54,835 bases of DNA from Pseudomonas nitroreducens (GTDB taxonomy: Bacteria; Pseudomonadota; Gammaproteobacteria; Pseudomonadales; Pseudomonadaceae). The notes under the pieces were generated by a model, which was not told the origin of the DNA, ran no database searches, and saw only the letters and a list, made by a program, of their open reading frames with translations. A program made the position numbers and the translations under genes. The DNA is taken from positions 1 to 54,835 of the forward strand of contig NZ_JALJXP010000021.1 of NCBI RefSeq assembly GCF_024170165.1. The letters run 5' to 3'. Shown here piece after piece: positions 15,956 to 24,920 of the stretch (within the stretch, counting starts at the first letter, position 1; each line of letters starts with the position of its first letter).

Positions 15956-18835
15956 ATGGCAAGGAAGCGCAGAGGGAAGAAGACGAACGTCTCTGGCGGT
16001 TTAGTTTTAGCCGCCGTCTTCGTCGTGATCATTGCATCGATTCCCAAGACCGTATGGTTTCTCATCGGCATCGCGCTGGTATTTGGGGGAATCATTTGGC
16101 TAATTGCCAAGCTTGTCGCTGACTCGAAGCCTCTCGCTAGTCGCGCGCCTAAAGCCAAGGTTGATCAGGTTGCGCCCACTAAGCCCGCAAAGCTTGCGAG
16201 GCCTTCCAAGTCTGCCAAGCCAACTAAGCCTGCTACTCCGGTTGCTGCAGACCCTCGTGTCACGAAGCCAACCCCTGCAGTTAAGAAGGCGCAAGTAGCT
16301 CCTCGTACTGAAATTGACCTTTCGGCGTTTTTCAATCTGTCGCTTGATGAGCCGGAGCCTGCTCCTGAGACTCCGCAAGCTGCAGTAGCCGAGAGCACTA
16401 AAAACGGATCCCAAAAGGTTGACGACACCATTTCTGAGGCGCCTCCTGGTGTCGTTCAAGCTGCTTCTGTACCAGTACGGGTTAGTTCGCCGGCGCCGGC
16501 CGAGAAAGCCCAGCCTCAGCTCGCCACCAGCCCAATCAAAACCGATACACCAGTTGCTGCAACTTCCCTAGGTCAGGCGGCCGAAATTCCTCGGAGTGAG
16601 ATTAGCAAGCGTGAAACTCCGAACACTGTGACGCCTCGACCTAACGTTCGGGCTGCTTCAACGTCCGCACGGTTTGATCCGCCACCGCCGCCGGAGAAAG
16701 ACCTATCGCACTTCTTCACGATATCGATTGGGTCCAGCAAGCCGTCGTCGTACCAGATTCCTGATCGTCCAGCAGAGATTGAGGACATAGAGCCCCATTG
16801 GGTGCCGGCAGGCGAAGCGATGGAAATTGCGGGTGAGAAGATTCCTGGAGGGATGTTCTACCTGGGAACTACCACGGGGCTGTCGTACGGCGAGACCGAG
16901 CCGTCGATGATCGATCCAAGCCTTCCTGTAGCGCGTCGAATCGTCGATATCGCCGAGCGCCTGACCTATTACTGGCCGAGGTACGACAGCCTTTCGCCCG
17001 AGGCGAGGCGCGCATATCTGCAGTGGCTGTCCAGTGGTAGGAAGGCGCCACACGCGAACATTGGCTACGTGTTCATCTTCTTCTATGGGCTGGAGCGGCG
17101 CGCCTTCGTTGATGCGAAAAGCGATCCGGAAGCCGCAGCAGAAATACCGGCAATCATTGCTGAAGTTGAACGGCTACGGGCCATCTATCAGGACAACTAC
17201 TCGTTCCAGGGGTATGCCCGAAGGTTCTTGGAGTTCCTGACGACAGAAGGCTTCCGAGAGAAGCGTTACCTGGAGAAGCCTCCGGAGGTAGATCGGTCGT
17301 CTTACGACATGGCGATGGAGCTCCGAGTGGGGCTAGGCCAGCTGGCGATGGATAAGCAGCCAGTGCCGGCAGAATGGGCTCTCGCTTGGGTGCTCTCTGA
17401 CGTCAACATTGGCCTACGCACACCTGCTACTCGTTGCCAGTCGGAGTTCGCCAAGCTGTTCAAGATGAGGTACGAGGAGGCCCACGGTGCTGGGATCGTT
17501 CTGCCTCAGAACAAGACTCGAGTGAAAGTCGAGTACCGGCCCGCGTCCGGCACTTTGCAGCCGCTGAAGGTTCCCGGTACCGAAAATCTTCCCGACGTGA
17601 CTGCGGTGAGTGGCCCTCGAAATAAGCTGCAGAAGATCACTGATGAGTGCACGGCGGAACTGGATTCGTACAGTCGGTACCTGGGGCGAAATCCCGACTA
17701 TCCTGATGCGCTGGAGGGCGTGCTTCAGCTTCCGATTGCACTGTGGCCGGAGACCTCCCGTGCTGAGCTTGAGTCGCTGAAGGAACGGATCGGTGATGGA
17801 CTGCTCGTCATGAGTTTTGGTGAGTTGTCTGGCCGTCTCAAGAGCGCAGGCGCGCTTTCAAGGGACAAAGTCTTAGCGTTTGCGCGGGCGCTTGAGTCTC
17901 TGCACATAGGCCTACAACCCGACGTTCTCGTGGGGAGCCGAATTCCCAAGTCAGAAGACTCGATTGCGCTGTTTGCTACGCAGCCTGAGGACGGTGACCT
18001 GCGATCATCTCCTGCGTACGGTGCCGCATCGGTAACCCTTGATCTTGCCTGTGCTGTTGCCGCCGCTGATGGCGAGACATCGCCTCAAGAGATCATGCTG
18101 CTCTCGCGCCACATCGATTCCTGGAGCCACTTGAGCAGCGCTCATCGCAAGCGTCTGAAAGCGCACCTGCGCCTCCAATTGAATCAGCCGCCGACTCTGC
18201 AGAGCCTCAAGAAACGCCTGGATCCTTTAGACACGTCGGCGAAACGAGCGATTGTTGCTTTCCTAGCGCACCTTGCTCAGGCCGATGGGGAAGTGAGTCC
18301 GGCGGAAGTGAAGCTGCTAGAGCGTGTCTATAAATCTCTGCAGCTAGATGCCCAGTTGCTCTATAGCGACTTGCATATCGCAGCAAGCAGCCAGCCTGGT
18401 AGCACTCCGTCTACTGCACCGTCGCCTCAAGCAGTTGAGCCGGCGCCGACAGCAGGAGGTGGTTTTGTTCTCGACCAGGATCGAATTGCTGCACTGCAGA
18501 GGGAGACGGAGCAAGTCTCCAAGCTCCTCGCTCAGGTGTTCGTCGAGGAGCAAGTTGTCGAGCCCGAGGAACCTACGGTGGAGGAGGAGTCTTCGGGCGA
18601 TACAAGTCTTTGGAACCTCGACGCCGAGCACTCTGCATTCCTTCGCTTGCTTGTCTCGCGCAGCGAGTGGAGTCGAGACGAACTTGAAGCCGCGGCCGCG
18701 GACATGGAGCTGATGCTTGATGGTGCTTTAGAGCACGTCAACGACGCAGCATTCGACTTGTTTGACATGCCGCTCACGGAAGGTGAGGAGCCTGTCGAGA
18801 TCAACTCAGAGATCAGGGAAAAGCTAACTGTATGA
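15956..18835 (+). CDS. sngA: Shango-like TerB protein, membrane-anchored (SngA-like)
   Basis: A 959-residue protein resembling TerB_N/TerB_C proteins, the first component of Shango anti-phage systems. Two helices at about 13-33 and 36-54 would anchor it in the inner membrane. A Lys/Pro/Ala-rich linker to about 270 follows, with DLSAFFNLSL (121-130) and DLSHFFTISI (249-258) as near copies of one short motif. TerB_N-like sequence begins near 275. Two TerB-type AADGE/QADGE motifs lie near 702 and 776, then an acidic C-terminal domain. Its stop overlaps the next start (ATGA). A weak AGGG precedes the ATG. Family call good; biochemical role unknown. Confidence 0.85.
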   Translation: MARKRRGKKTNVSGGLVLAAVFVVIIASIPKTVWFLIGIALVFGGIIWLIAKLVADSKPLASRAPKAKVDQVAPTKPAKLARPSKSAKPTKPATPVAADPRVTKPTPAVKKAQVAPRTEIDLSAFFNLSLDEPEPAPETPQAAVAESTKNGSQKVDDTISEAPPGVVQAASVPVRVSSPAPAEKAQPQLATSPIKTDTPVAATSLGQAAEIPRSEISKRETPNTVTPRPNVRAASTSARFDPPPPPEKDLSHFFTISIGSSKPSSYQIPDRPAEIEDIEPHWVPAGEAMEIAGEKIPGGMFYLGTTTGLSYGETEPSMIDPSLPVARRIVDIAERLTYYWPRYDSLSPEARRAYLQWLSSGRKAPHANIGYVFIFFYGLERRAFVDAKSDPEAAAEIPAIIAEVERLRAIYQDNYSFQGYARRFLEFLTTEGFREKRYLEKPPEVDRSSYDMAMELRVGLGQLAMDKQPVPAEWALAWVLSDVNIGLRTPATRCQSEFAKLFKMRYEEAHGAGIVLPQNKTRVKVEYRPASGTLQPLKVPGTENLPDVTAVSGPRNKLQKITDECTAELDSYSRYLGRNPDYPDALEGVLQLPIALWPETSRAELESLKERIGDGLLVMSFGELSGRLKSAGALSRDKVLAFARALESLHIGLQPDVLVGSRIPKSEDSIALFATQPEDGDLRSSPAYGAASVTLDLACAVAAADGETSPQEIMLLSRHIDSWSHLSSAHRKRLKAHLRLQLNQPPTLQSLKKRLDPLDTSAKRAIVAFLAHLAQADGEVSPAEVKLLERVYKSLQLDAQLLYSDLHIAASSQPGSTPSTAPSPQAVEPAPTAGGGFVLDQDRIAALQRETEQVSKLLAQVFVEEQVVEPEEPTVEEESSGDTSLWNLDAEHSAFLRLLVSRSEWSRDELEAAAADMELMLDGALEHVNDAAFDLFDMPLTEGEEPVEINSEIREKLTV

Positions 18836-20127
18836 GCACCATCAGAGCTAAAGATCGTGACGCAGTCATTCAGTCTCTTCGTGCTGGCGTGGTTCCCCGC
18901 GTCGGCCAGCATCTCATCCAGGTAGGGCGTGTCGGTGAGCTTGAATCGCTGATCCGCGACGTCGAACGACTATCGGATGGGGGCTCTGCCTTCAGAGTCG
19001 TAATAGGGGAGTACGGTGCAGGTAAGACGTTCTTCCTGAACCTGGTTCGCGCCATTGCGATGGAGCGGAAGCTCGTGACGATGCACGCGGATCTCAACCC
19101 TGATCGGCGTCTGCACGCCACTGGAGGCCAGGCGCGTTCGCTCTACGCCGAGCTCGCCAAGAACATGTCCACGCGCACCAAACCCGACGGTGGTGCACTG
19201 CAGGGCATCGTGGAGAAGTTCATCGCTCAGGCAAAGACAGAGGCGAAGAGCTCAGGAAAGAGCAGCGAAGAGGTCATTCGCGCGCATCTCGACGAGCTCA
19301 CCGAAATGGTAAATGGCTACGATTTTGCCGATGTGATCGCGGCTTACTGCAGAGGCTTTGAAGAAGGGAACGAGCAACTTAAAGCCGATGCCATTCGTTG
19401 GCTGCGCGGTGAGTTCACCACGAAAACAGATGCCCGGGCTGCCCTCGGCGTTCGCACGATCATCGATGACGCATCCGTTTATGATCAGCTCAAGCTCCTT
19501 TCGCGCTTTGTGAGGCTCGCGGGATTTAGCGGCTTGATGGTTTGCCTGGATGAGCTTGTGAACCTGTACAAGCTCTCGAATACGCAGGCGCGAAACGCCA
19601 ACTACGAGCAGATCCTGCGGATCCTGAATGACTCCCTCCAGGGCGCTGCAGAAGGTCTTGGGTTCGTGCTTGGCGGCACGCCAGAGTTCCTGATGGATAC
19701 CCGGCGCGGGCTCTACAGCTATCCTGCGCTGCAGTCGCGCCTAGCCGAGAACTCTTTCGCGAAATCCGGCCTGGTCGACCTGTCCGGGCCAGTCATCCGG
19801 CTGGCCAGTCTGTCGCCAGAGGATTTCTACGTTCTGCTGCAGAAGTTGCGGCATGTTTACGCTGGCGGTGAGCAGTCGCGATATCTGCTGCCTGACGAGG
19901 CTCTGCCCGCGTTCATGGCTCACTGCAATCAGCGGCTCGGTGACGCTTACTTCCGTACGCCGCGGACGACGATCACAGCCTTCATCAACCTTCTTGCGGT
20001 ACTGGAACAAAACCCAGGCGCGGATTGGAGGAGTCTCCTCGGTGCGATCGAGGTAGCTACTGACGAGGGCGGTGCAGCTGACACGCAGGTAGATCCCGAC
20101 GATGAGCTTGCCACCTTCAAACTCTGA
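18832..20127 (+). CDS. sngB: Shango-like ATPase (SngB-like, BrxD family)
   Basis: A 431-residue P-loop ATPase of the family that also gives BrxD of BREX systems (DUF2791-like). Walker A is GEYGAGKTFF at about 62-71 and a Walker B-like string is GLMVCLDELVNL at about 235-246. The rest is helical with arginine-rich regions usual for AAA+/STAND-like ATPases. It overlaps sngA by 4 bp and sngC by 26 bp, so the three are made together. In Shango, TerB, ATPase and helicase act as a set against phage. The mechanism is not established. Confidence 0.87.
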   Translation: MSTIRAKDRDAVIQSLRAGVVPRVGQHLIQVGRVGELESLIRDVERLSDGGSAFRVVIGEYGAGKTFFLNLVRAIAMERKLVTMHADLNPDRRLHATGGQARSLYAELAKNMSTRTKPDGGALQGIVEKFIAQAKTEAKSSGKSSEEVIRAHLDELTEMVNGYDFADVIAAYCRGFEEGNEQLKADAIRWLRGEFTTKTDARAALGVRTIIDDASVYDQLKLLSRFVRLAGFSGLMVCLDELVNLYKLSNTQARNANYEQILRILNDSLQGAAEGLGFVLGGTPEFLMDTRRGLYSYPALQSRLAENSFAKSGLVDLSGPVIRLASLSPEDFYVLLQKLRHVYAGGEQSRYLLPDEALPAFMAHCNQRLGDAYFRTPRTTITAFINLLAVLEQNPGADWRSLLGAIEVATDEGGAADTQVDPDDELATFKL

Positions 20128-22324
20128 CTCTGCTGGCTTCGGTCTGCTAGATCCAGCGATTCAACGTTGGGTCTGGCGAGAGGGGTGGACGTCACTGCGA
20201 GATGCGCAGGAGCGAGCTATTCCTGCGCTTCTGGACGCTGATCGCGATGTGATCATTGCGGCTTCGACTGCGGCAGGTAAAACCGAAGCAGCGTTCCTTC
20301 CGATCCTCACGAACCTGCTGAAGCATGATGACCCTGCAGGCTCTGTTATCTACGTCAGTCCTTTGAAAGCGCTGATCAACGATCAATGGGGCCGGCTTGA
20401 GGCCCTCTGCCAAGAGCTGGATATCCCTGTCATTGCCTGGCACGGCGACATCTCTGCGAGTCGTAAGCAACGCTTCTTGAAGTCTCCTCGCGGCGTCCTC
20501 TTGATCACGCCCGAATCGCTCGAGGCGATGTTTGTGAATCGAGGGACGGGTCTCGCAGGCGTTTTCGCCAACCTGCGGTATCTAGTCGTTGATGAGCTGC
20601 ATGCATTTATCGGAAGCGAGCGAGGTAAGCAGCTTCAGTCGCTGCTCCATAGGGTTGAACTGGTTGTGGAGCGAACCGTGCCCCGAGTGGGGCTCTCGGC
20701 AACGTTGGGCGACATGGCGTTGGCATCTTCTTTCCTGCGCCCTGGAAAAGAGCAGGGCGTTGAGATCATCGAATCAAAGACTTCTGGGCAGGTACTTAAA
20801 GTTCAGGTCAGAGGGTACGTTGAGGCGCTCTCGCAGCAAGAGACAGCAAATAGTGAAGAGACACAGCAGGACGATGTCTCGGGCGTAGGGCAGGCGATCG
20901 CTGCGCACCTGTACCAAGTGCTTCGAGGGAGTAACAATCTCGTCTTCCCCAACAGCCGCGGAAACGTTGAGTGGTACGCCGACCAGTTGCGTCGGTTGTG
21001 CGAAAGAGACGGGGTTCCGAACGAGTTTTGGCCCCACCACGGCAACCTCTCCAAGGATGTCCGAGAGGAGACCGAGAAGGCCCTGAAAGCTGGCAATCTC
21101 CCGGCAACGGCGGTATGCACCACGACCCTTGAGCTGGGTATTGATATCGGGAGCATTCGCACTGTCGGGCAAATTGGATCGCCACCGAGCGTGGCAAGCC
21201 TGCGTCAGCGGCTAGGCCGCTCAGGGCGTCGGCAGGGCGAGTCAGCCATCCTTCGTAGCTACTGCAAAGAGCGCTCATTGAGCGATGACTCGTCACTGTC
21301 TGATCGGTTGCGTCAGGGGCTAGTGCAGAGCGTCGCGATGATACGTCTGCTCATGGCTAACTGGTTTGAGCCTCCCAAAGTGCAGGGCTGCCATTACTCG
21401 ACTCTCGTTCAGCAGATCCTGTCGATCATTGCTCAACGCGGAGGGGCAACAGCAGGTGAACTCTGGCGCAGCCTCGTCGCTACAGGGCCATTCTCGACGG
21501 TAGCTCAGCCCGACTTCCTGATGCTGCTGCGGGCCATGGGTGAACACGATCTCGTCGTCCAAGAGTCCTCTGGCCTGCTCCTACCTGGAGAGTCAGGAGA
21601 GCGGTTCATCAATCACTATGACTTCTACAGTGCCTTTATCAGCGATGAGGAGTTCCGGCTCATCTGCGACGGTAAGGCGCTTGGGTCTTTACCTGTCTCC
21701 CGTCCGCTGACTGTTGAGCAACGCATTATTTTTGCGGGACGCAGGTGGCAAGTGACGGATGTCGACGCAAACGCAAAAGTGGTAGTTGTACGGCCATCAC
21801 CAGGAGGCGCCCCTCCCGTATTTGACGGTATCGGAGCGCGCGTTCACGACCATGTTCGCCAAGAGATGAGGCAACTCCTAAGCGAAGAAGCTCCCTGTCC
21901 GTTCGTGGATACGACGGGACAGCTCCTTTTGGGCGAGGCGCGCTGTTACTTCAGTGATCTTGGACTTGCGAGTCGTGGACTGGTTGATGCTGGCGCCGAA
22001 ACCGCGGTGTTTACTTGGCACGGCGATTGGACGAATGACGCCCTGGCAATACTGCTCGAACGGCAAGGTTTGAAATGCGAGAGAGCAGGGCTGGTGCTTG
22101 AGGTTGATGGCAGTGTGGGGCGTGTCCAAGAGGCGTTGCGCCTCATAGCTGAGGCACCTGTTCCGCCGTTCCCGGAGCTGCTATCTGACGTGCAAAACAT
22201 GATGTGCGAGAAATGGGACTGGGTGCTTCCTCCAGAGCTGCTCGCCGCTTCATACGCCTCAACCTATCTCGATGTTGAAAGCGCTCGGAAGGTCGCTGCG
22301 AGACTGGGGCAAGAAAGCGAGTAG
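20102..22324 (+). CDS. sngC: Shango-like DEAD/DEAH helicase (SngC-like, BrxHI family)
   Basis: A 740-residue superfamily 2 helicase of the Lhr/BrxHI type. Motifs in order: Q-like region, motif I AASTAAGKTEAA (about 54-65), Ia VSPLKALIND, motif II DELH in VVDELHAF (about 167), motif III SATLGD, then in the second lobe FPNSRGNVEW, TTLELGIDIG and the arginine finger region QRLGRSGRR. The C-terminal 300 residues form the winged-helix and accessory part found in Lhr-like enzymes. It overlaps sngB by 26 bp, leaving no room for a separate promoter. Confidence 0.9.
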   Translation: MSLPPSNSDSAGFGLLDPAIQRWVWREGWTSLRDAQERAIPALLDADRDVIIAASTAAGKTEAAFLPILTNLLKHDDPAGSVIYVSPLKALINDQWGRLEALCQELDIPVIAWHGDISASRKQRFLKSPRGVLLITPESLEAMFVNRGTGLAGVFANLRYLVVDELHAFIGSERGKQLQSLLHRVELVVERTVPRVGLSATLGDMALASSFLRPGKEQGVEIIESKTSGQVLKVQVRGYVEALSQQETANSEETQQDDVSGVGQAIAAHLYQVLRGSNNLVFPNSRGNVEWYADQLRRLCERDGVPNEFWPHHGNLSKDVREETEKALKAGNLPATAVCTTTLELGIDIGSIRTVGQIGSPPSVASLRQRLGRSGRRQGESAILRSYCKERSLSDDSSLSDRLRQGLVQSVAMIRLLMANWFEPPKVQGCHYSTLVQQILSIIAQRGGATAGELWRSLVATGPFSTVAQPDFLMLLRAMGEHDLVVQESSGLLLPGESGERFINHYDFYSAFISDEEFRLICDGKALGSLPVSRPLTVEQRIIFAGRRWQVTDVDANAKVVVVRPSPGGAPPVFDGIGARVHDHVRQEMRQLLSEEAPCPFVDTTGQLLLGEARCYFSDLGLASRGLVDAGAETAVFTWHGDWTNDALAILLERQGLKCERAGLVLEVDGSVGRVQEALRLIAEAPVPPFPELLSDVQNMMCEKWDWVLPPELLAASYASTYLDVESARKVAARLGQESE

Positions 22325-22366
22325 CGAACCTGTTAGCCCCAATAACGCAACAAGGATGGTCTGCAG

Positions 22367-22657
22367 ATGAAACCGCTCAAACGATCGATAGAAGAGCCTT
22401 TACGTCCCAATCTAACGCGTGAAGAAGCCTGGTTACAGGAAGACAAGGGCTTGATCCACTGCTGGGAGATTGGTCGACGTCGAGCCGTTGCTGAAGAGGA
22501 GCTCGCAGCTAAATGTTTGCTGGGCGAGCTGCCCCCGCTTGGTTGGAAAGGAGGTGTCGCAAAACGCCTGAAGAAGCTCGAGAAGTACGGCTCGTTCAGG
22601 TACTTGGCGGAATGGCAGGGGCTACGTGGAGAAGATCTCGATCTCGACATTTCCTAG
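22367..22657 (+). CDS. Small protein downstream of sngC-like gene
   Basis: A 96-residue charged, helical protein with no signal peptide or membrane span. It has Glu/Arg-rich helices (LTREEAWLQEDKGL, GRRRAVAEEELAAKCLLG), a LPPLGWKGGVAKRLKKLEKYG turn and an acidic tail LRGEDLDLDIS. It starts 42 bp after the helicase stop on the same strand. No family is recognised. Position suggests an accessory of the Shango-like operon, not a core part, since classic Shango has three genes. Confidence 0.65.
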   Translation: MKPLKRSIEEPLRPNLTREEAWLQEDKGLIHCWEIGRRRAVAEEELAAKCLLGELPPLGWKGGVAKRLKKLEKYGSFRYLAEWQGLRGEDLDLDIS

Positions 22658-22745
22658 GAGCTGAGGTTGGTCTGCTCCAAGACAGAAATGACCGTGATCT
22701 TCACGGCTGACCTTTCGAAGCTCGCAGGCCCTGGAAGCACTGAAG

Positions 22746-23417
22746 ATGAGGATGGATCTGATGGTTGATTTGCACCGGGAATTTGAGGGAAGCCGCTTCT
22801 ATCACGAGGCTCGTATCGACCGCAGAGCTGCGGACGCTTTGGTGGGGCTGGCCGCAGGAATTACAGCTGATGGGCACATTAATCAGATGGAGGCTGAATT
22901 CCTCCAAAATTGGATCGCGACAAACCTCGCTCATCTCGACGATCCAGTGATCAACCTGTTGTATCGACGGCTGTCTGACATGCTTGCTGACGGCGTGTTG
23001 GACGCTGAGGAGTCTAAAGACTTGCTCGAGATGCTCCGGTCGTTCGCAGGGCTCTCCGCAGCTAAGCCGAAGGCGAGTGATAACAGTTTTGTGCGTCCAA
23101 ACGGGCTGCCTCTGAGTTACCCGGCACCGGAGATGGTGTGGGCGGGGCGACTGTTCGTATTCACTGGCGTTATGGCTTACGGACCTAGGAAGGACTGCGA
23201 GGCGTTGGTGCTCGATCGGGGAGGAGAGATAGCTCCCGGTATCAGCAAAAAAATTCACTATCTGGTAGTGGGTGAGATCGGTAACGACCAATGGCTTCAC
23301 AGCACCTACGGCACAAAAATCAAAAAAGCTGTGGAGTTGAGAGAGGGTGGTTCGCCGCTTGCGATTATCAGCGAGCAGCACTGGCAAAAGGCATTGTTCG
23401 GTCAGACCACGGAGTGA
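22746..23417 (+). CDS. TerB-like/BRCT domain protein
   Basis: A 223-residue protein in two parts. Residues about 22-100 look TerB-like, with AAGITADGHINQMEAEFL and ADGVLDAEESKDLLEML acidic repeats. Residues about 137-218 form a BRCT domain: RLFVFTG, then LVLDRGGEIAPGISKKIHYLVVG, then KKAVELREG and the final strand with EQHW. BRCT domains bind DNA ends or phospho-peptides. It lies 88 bp after the 96-aa gene, same strand. The shared TerB-type motif links it to the SngA-like protein, so a role as DNA sensor for the same system is a reasonable guess. GGAAG precedes the ATG. Confidence 0.75.
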   Translation: MRMDLMVDLHREFEGSRFYHEARIDRRAADALVGLAAGITADGHINQMEAEFLQNWIATNLAHLDDPVINLLYRRLSDMLADGVLDAEESKDLLEMLRSFAGLSAAKPKASDNSFVRPNGLPLSYPAPEMVWAGRLFVFTGVMAYGPRKDCEALVLDRGGEIAPGISKKIHYLVVGEIGNDQWLHSTYGTKIKKAVELREGGSPLAIISEQHWQKALFGQTTE

Positions 23418-23923
23418 CACACACGGCGGCGATTGGCATTAAGGGGGTCTTTAGTTGCGGCCAAACATGCGGCTTTCATCATCGTTTCACATTGGCATTC
23501 TCCCCCGTGGTCATCGAGCTACGGCAAGAGCGCGTCTGATGCTGGCGACCGTGGGCAGCCGATAATGGATAAGCTGCTAACCATGATCCTGGTTCGTCTT
23601 AGCAAGACAAACCTGGATCCGCAATCGGCCAATAGCTGCCTCTCATAGGAGACAGCTCCCTCCCCATACCCATGTTAAAAACTATGGAGAACAACGATCA
23701 TCTGGTGCCTGTCCTCCCGATCCCATAACCACCAGCGCTTCGGAGAACAAATCGAGCTGCAGGCACTGCACCACGAACTGCCGGCAGACACCACGAATGG
23801 CTTTGCCGTTGTCCTTGGGGAAGTTGGCGATGCTCTTGAACTCCGGCATCAGGCATCCGGCCACTCACCACGACAAACTACGAACTCGCAACCCATCACT
23901 TCTTCAGCGTAAACATCCTGGTG
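23418..23923. other. Decayed segment with IS fragment
   Basis: No intact gene is seen. The left part (23,418-23,690) shows no recognisable product. The right part holds a degenerate IS1182-type transposase piece on the minus strand (about 23,735-23,865). The stretch marks the downstream edge of the Shango-like operon and the start of the scrambled right flank of the island. Confidence 0.55.
23735..23865 (-). pseudogene. IS1182-type transposase fragment
   Basis: The minus strand reads LMPEFKSIANFPKDNG then KAIRGVCRQFVVQ and LDLFSEALV, closely like the conserved block before the catalytic DGSKFKAVN of IS1182-family transposases. Homology stops at about 23,740, where the frame runs into unrelated sequence. 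A frame break just upstream (SGR / LMPEF) shows further decay. Only about 40 residues survive, so this is a relic, not an active IS. Confidence 0.7.
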
Positions 23924-23971
23924 TCATAGGTCATTTGCCCGCGATGTCTTGCAGATCCGCCAAGCTCGCAT
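23924..23971 (-). pseudogene. RES-domain toxin remnant (15 codons)
   Basis: The antitoxin stop overlaps an ATG (TGATG) opening MRAWRICKTSRANDL and then a stop. Start overlap with the antitoxin and the MR(x)WRI opening are typical of RES toxins, which are NAD+-degrading enzymes. The rest of the toxin is gone, replaced by the region with the IS1182 relic. Deletion or insertion at about 23,924 is the likely cause. Confidence 0.65.
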
Positions 23972-24438
23972 CAGGCCACACCGCCCCATTCGATGGCATG
24001 CAGAATTCGCCGAACCTGGCGGGCGCCGAGTTCGGTCAGGCAACGCTGAAACGGTGTTGAGCCCCCTAGGGCACTGTTAGGTGTCGACATCCAGCGCGTC
24101 GCCACGCCCTTGTCCTCGAACACCGACTCGGCAAGCAACGAGACCTCCGCCAACCTGTCCAGGCGCTCTGACGCCACGACACCAAGCGTGCTCCCCCCCT
24201 TAACGGTACGGTCGATCGTTGAGGGCGAAACCTCAAGCAGCCTGGCTAAGCCAATCTTGTTGACGTCGAAGGCACGCTGCACCGCAAACAGCCATTGCGT
24301 ATTGAAGCCCGCCGTCATGGCCTCTATGCGATCCGCTTCGGACTTCTCGCTCAGGCTATGCGCCAAACGGTAGAAAGCTTCATAGCCCTCCCGCTCGCGC
24401 TTCCCCGGCGCAGCCGTCAACTCAATCGAAGGGTTCAT
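23971..24438 (-). CDS. MbcA/ParS/Xre family antitoxin
   Basis: A 155-residue antitoxin of the RES-Xre type (DUF2384 C-terminal domain). A helix-turn-helix part at about 55-95 (FDVNKIGLARLLEVSPSTIDRTVKGG) binds DNA. The C-terminal part (RLDRLAEVSLLAESVFED ... STPNSALGGSTPF ... RILHAIEWG) is the toxin-binding domain, usually plugging the RES active site. The ATG at 24,438 is chosen for the GAGGTG before it. An inverted repeat upstream fits autoregulation. Its toxin is reduced to 15 codons, so the antitoxin is now without a partner here. Confidence 0.88.
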   Translation of the reverse strand: MNPSIELTAAPGKREREGYEAFYRLAHSLSEKSEADRIEAMTAGFNTQWLFAVQRAFDVNKIGLARLLEVSPSTIDRTVKGGSTLGVVASERLDRLAEVSLLAESVFEDKGVATRWMSTPNSALGGSTPFQRCLTELGARQVRRILHAIEWGGVA

Positions 24439-24448
24439 GTCCAGCACC

Positions 24449-24478
24449 TCAAATGACAAATTTTGTAACGTCATTTGA
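24449..24478. promoter_or_regulatory. Antitoxin operator candidate
   Basis: TCAAATGAC and GTCATTTGA are perfect 9-bp arms around a 12-nt A/T-rich spacer, starting 10 bp upstream of the antitoxin ATG. The place and form fit an operator for the Xre-type antitoxin to repress its own operon. Confidence 0.65.
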
Positions 24479-24920
24479 TGACGCTACACCACCTTTCAAA
24501 ACAGATCAGCATCTCAAGAGTAAGCGCACGGGATGTGGGCGCGCTCCTCCAGCGCTGCTCTAACCCCTCCGGGGATAGGGGCCATTTGCCACCGACTTGA
24601 ATTAAGGTGTTTCACCGCCAGATTCAAGCATGCCGCAACGGCTTAATAATACGATTGAGCGCTTCGGCTATCGGCTGCTATGGGGCGGTATCGTTTATTC
24701 ATCGAGATCGATATCTGTTTCTGGCCGGAAGCTGCCTTTGCCCAGGGGCTGCAATCGGCCAAAAGCAGACACTTCCGCCCTACTTGGTTTCGACGGCGCT
24801 GGCTGGGAGTTCAAGGAACACTGTCTGCTCAACCGCAGCTCGACCCGAGCCTGCGCAGCCTGCATCACGTGGCGGGCGGGCATTACCACGCGATTGGTGA
24901 GGCGCTACAAGCCTGAGCCA
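24479..24920. other. Intergenic segment, no gene supported
   Basis: About 440 bp between the antitoxin operator and the SDR stop. Several overlapping frames are open (for example 24,630-25,142 on plus), but they run antisense into the SDR gene and show no domain. The stretch around 24,715-24,780 resembles non-coding sequence that is dispersed in Pseudomonas genomes; this is an impression only. Confidence 0.4.

Noticed and set aside
15956..18835. Tellurite resistance function from the TerB domains
   Set aside because: No terC, terD or terZ genes are nearby, and the ATPase and helicase partners fit a Shango-like defence set much better.
18832..22324. BREX type 2 system from the BrxD-like and BrxHI-like proteins
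   Set aside because: No PglX methylase, PglZ phosphatase, PglY or PglW gene is in the island; the TerB partner points to Shango.
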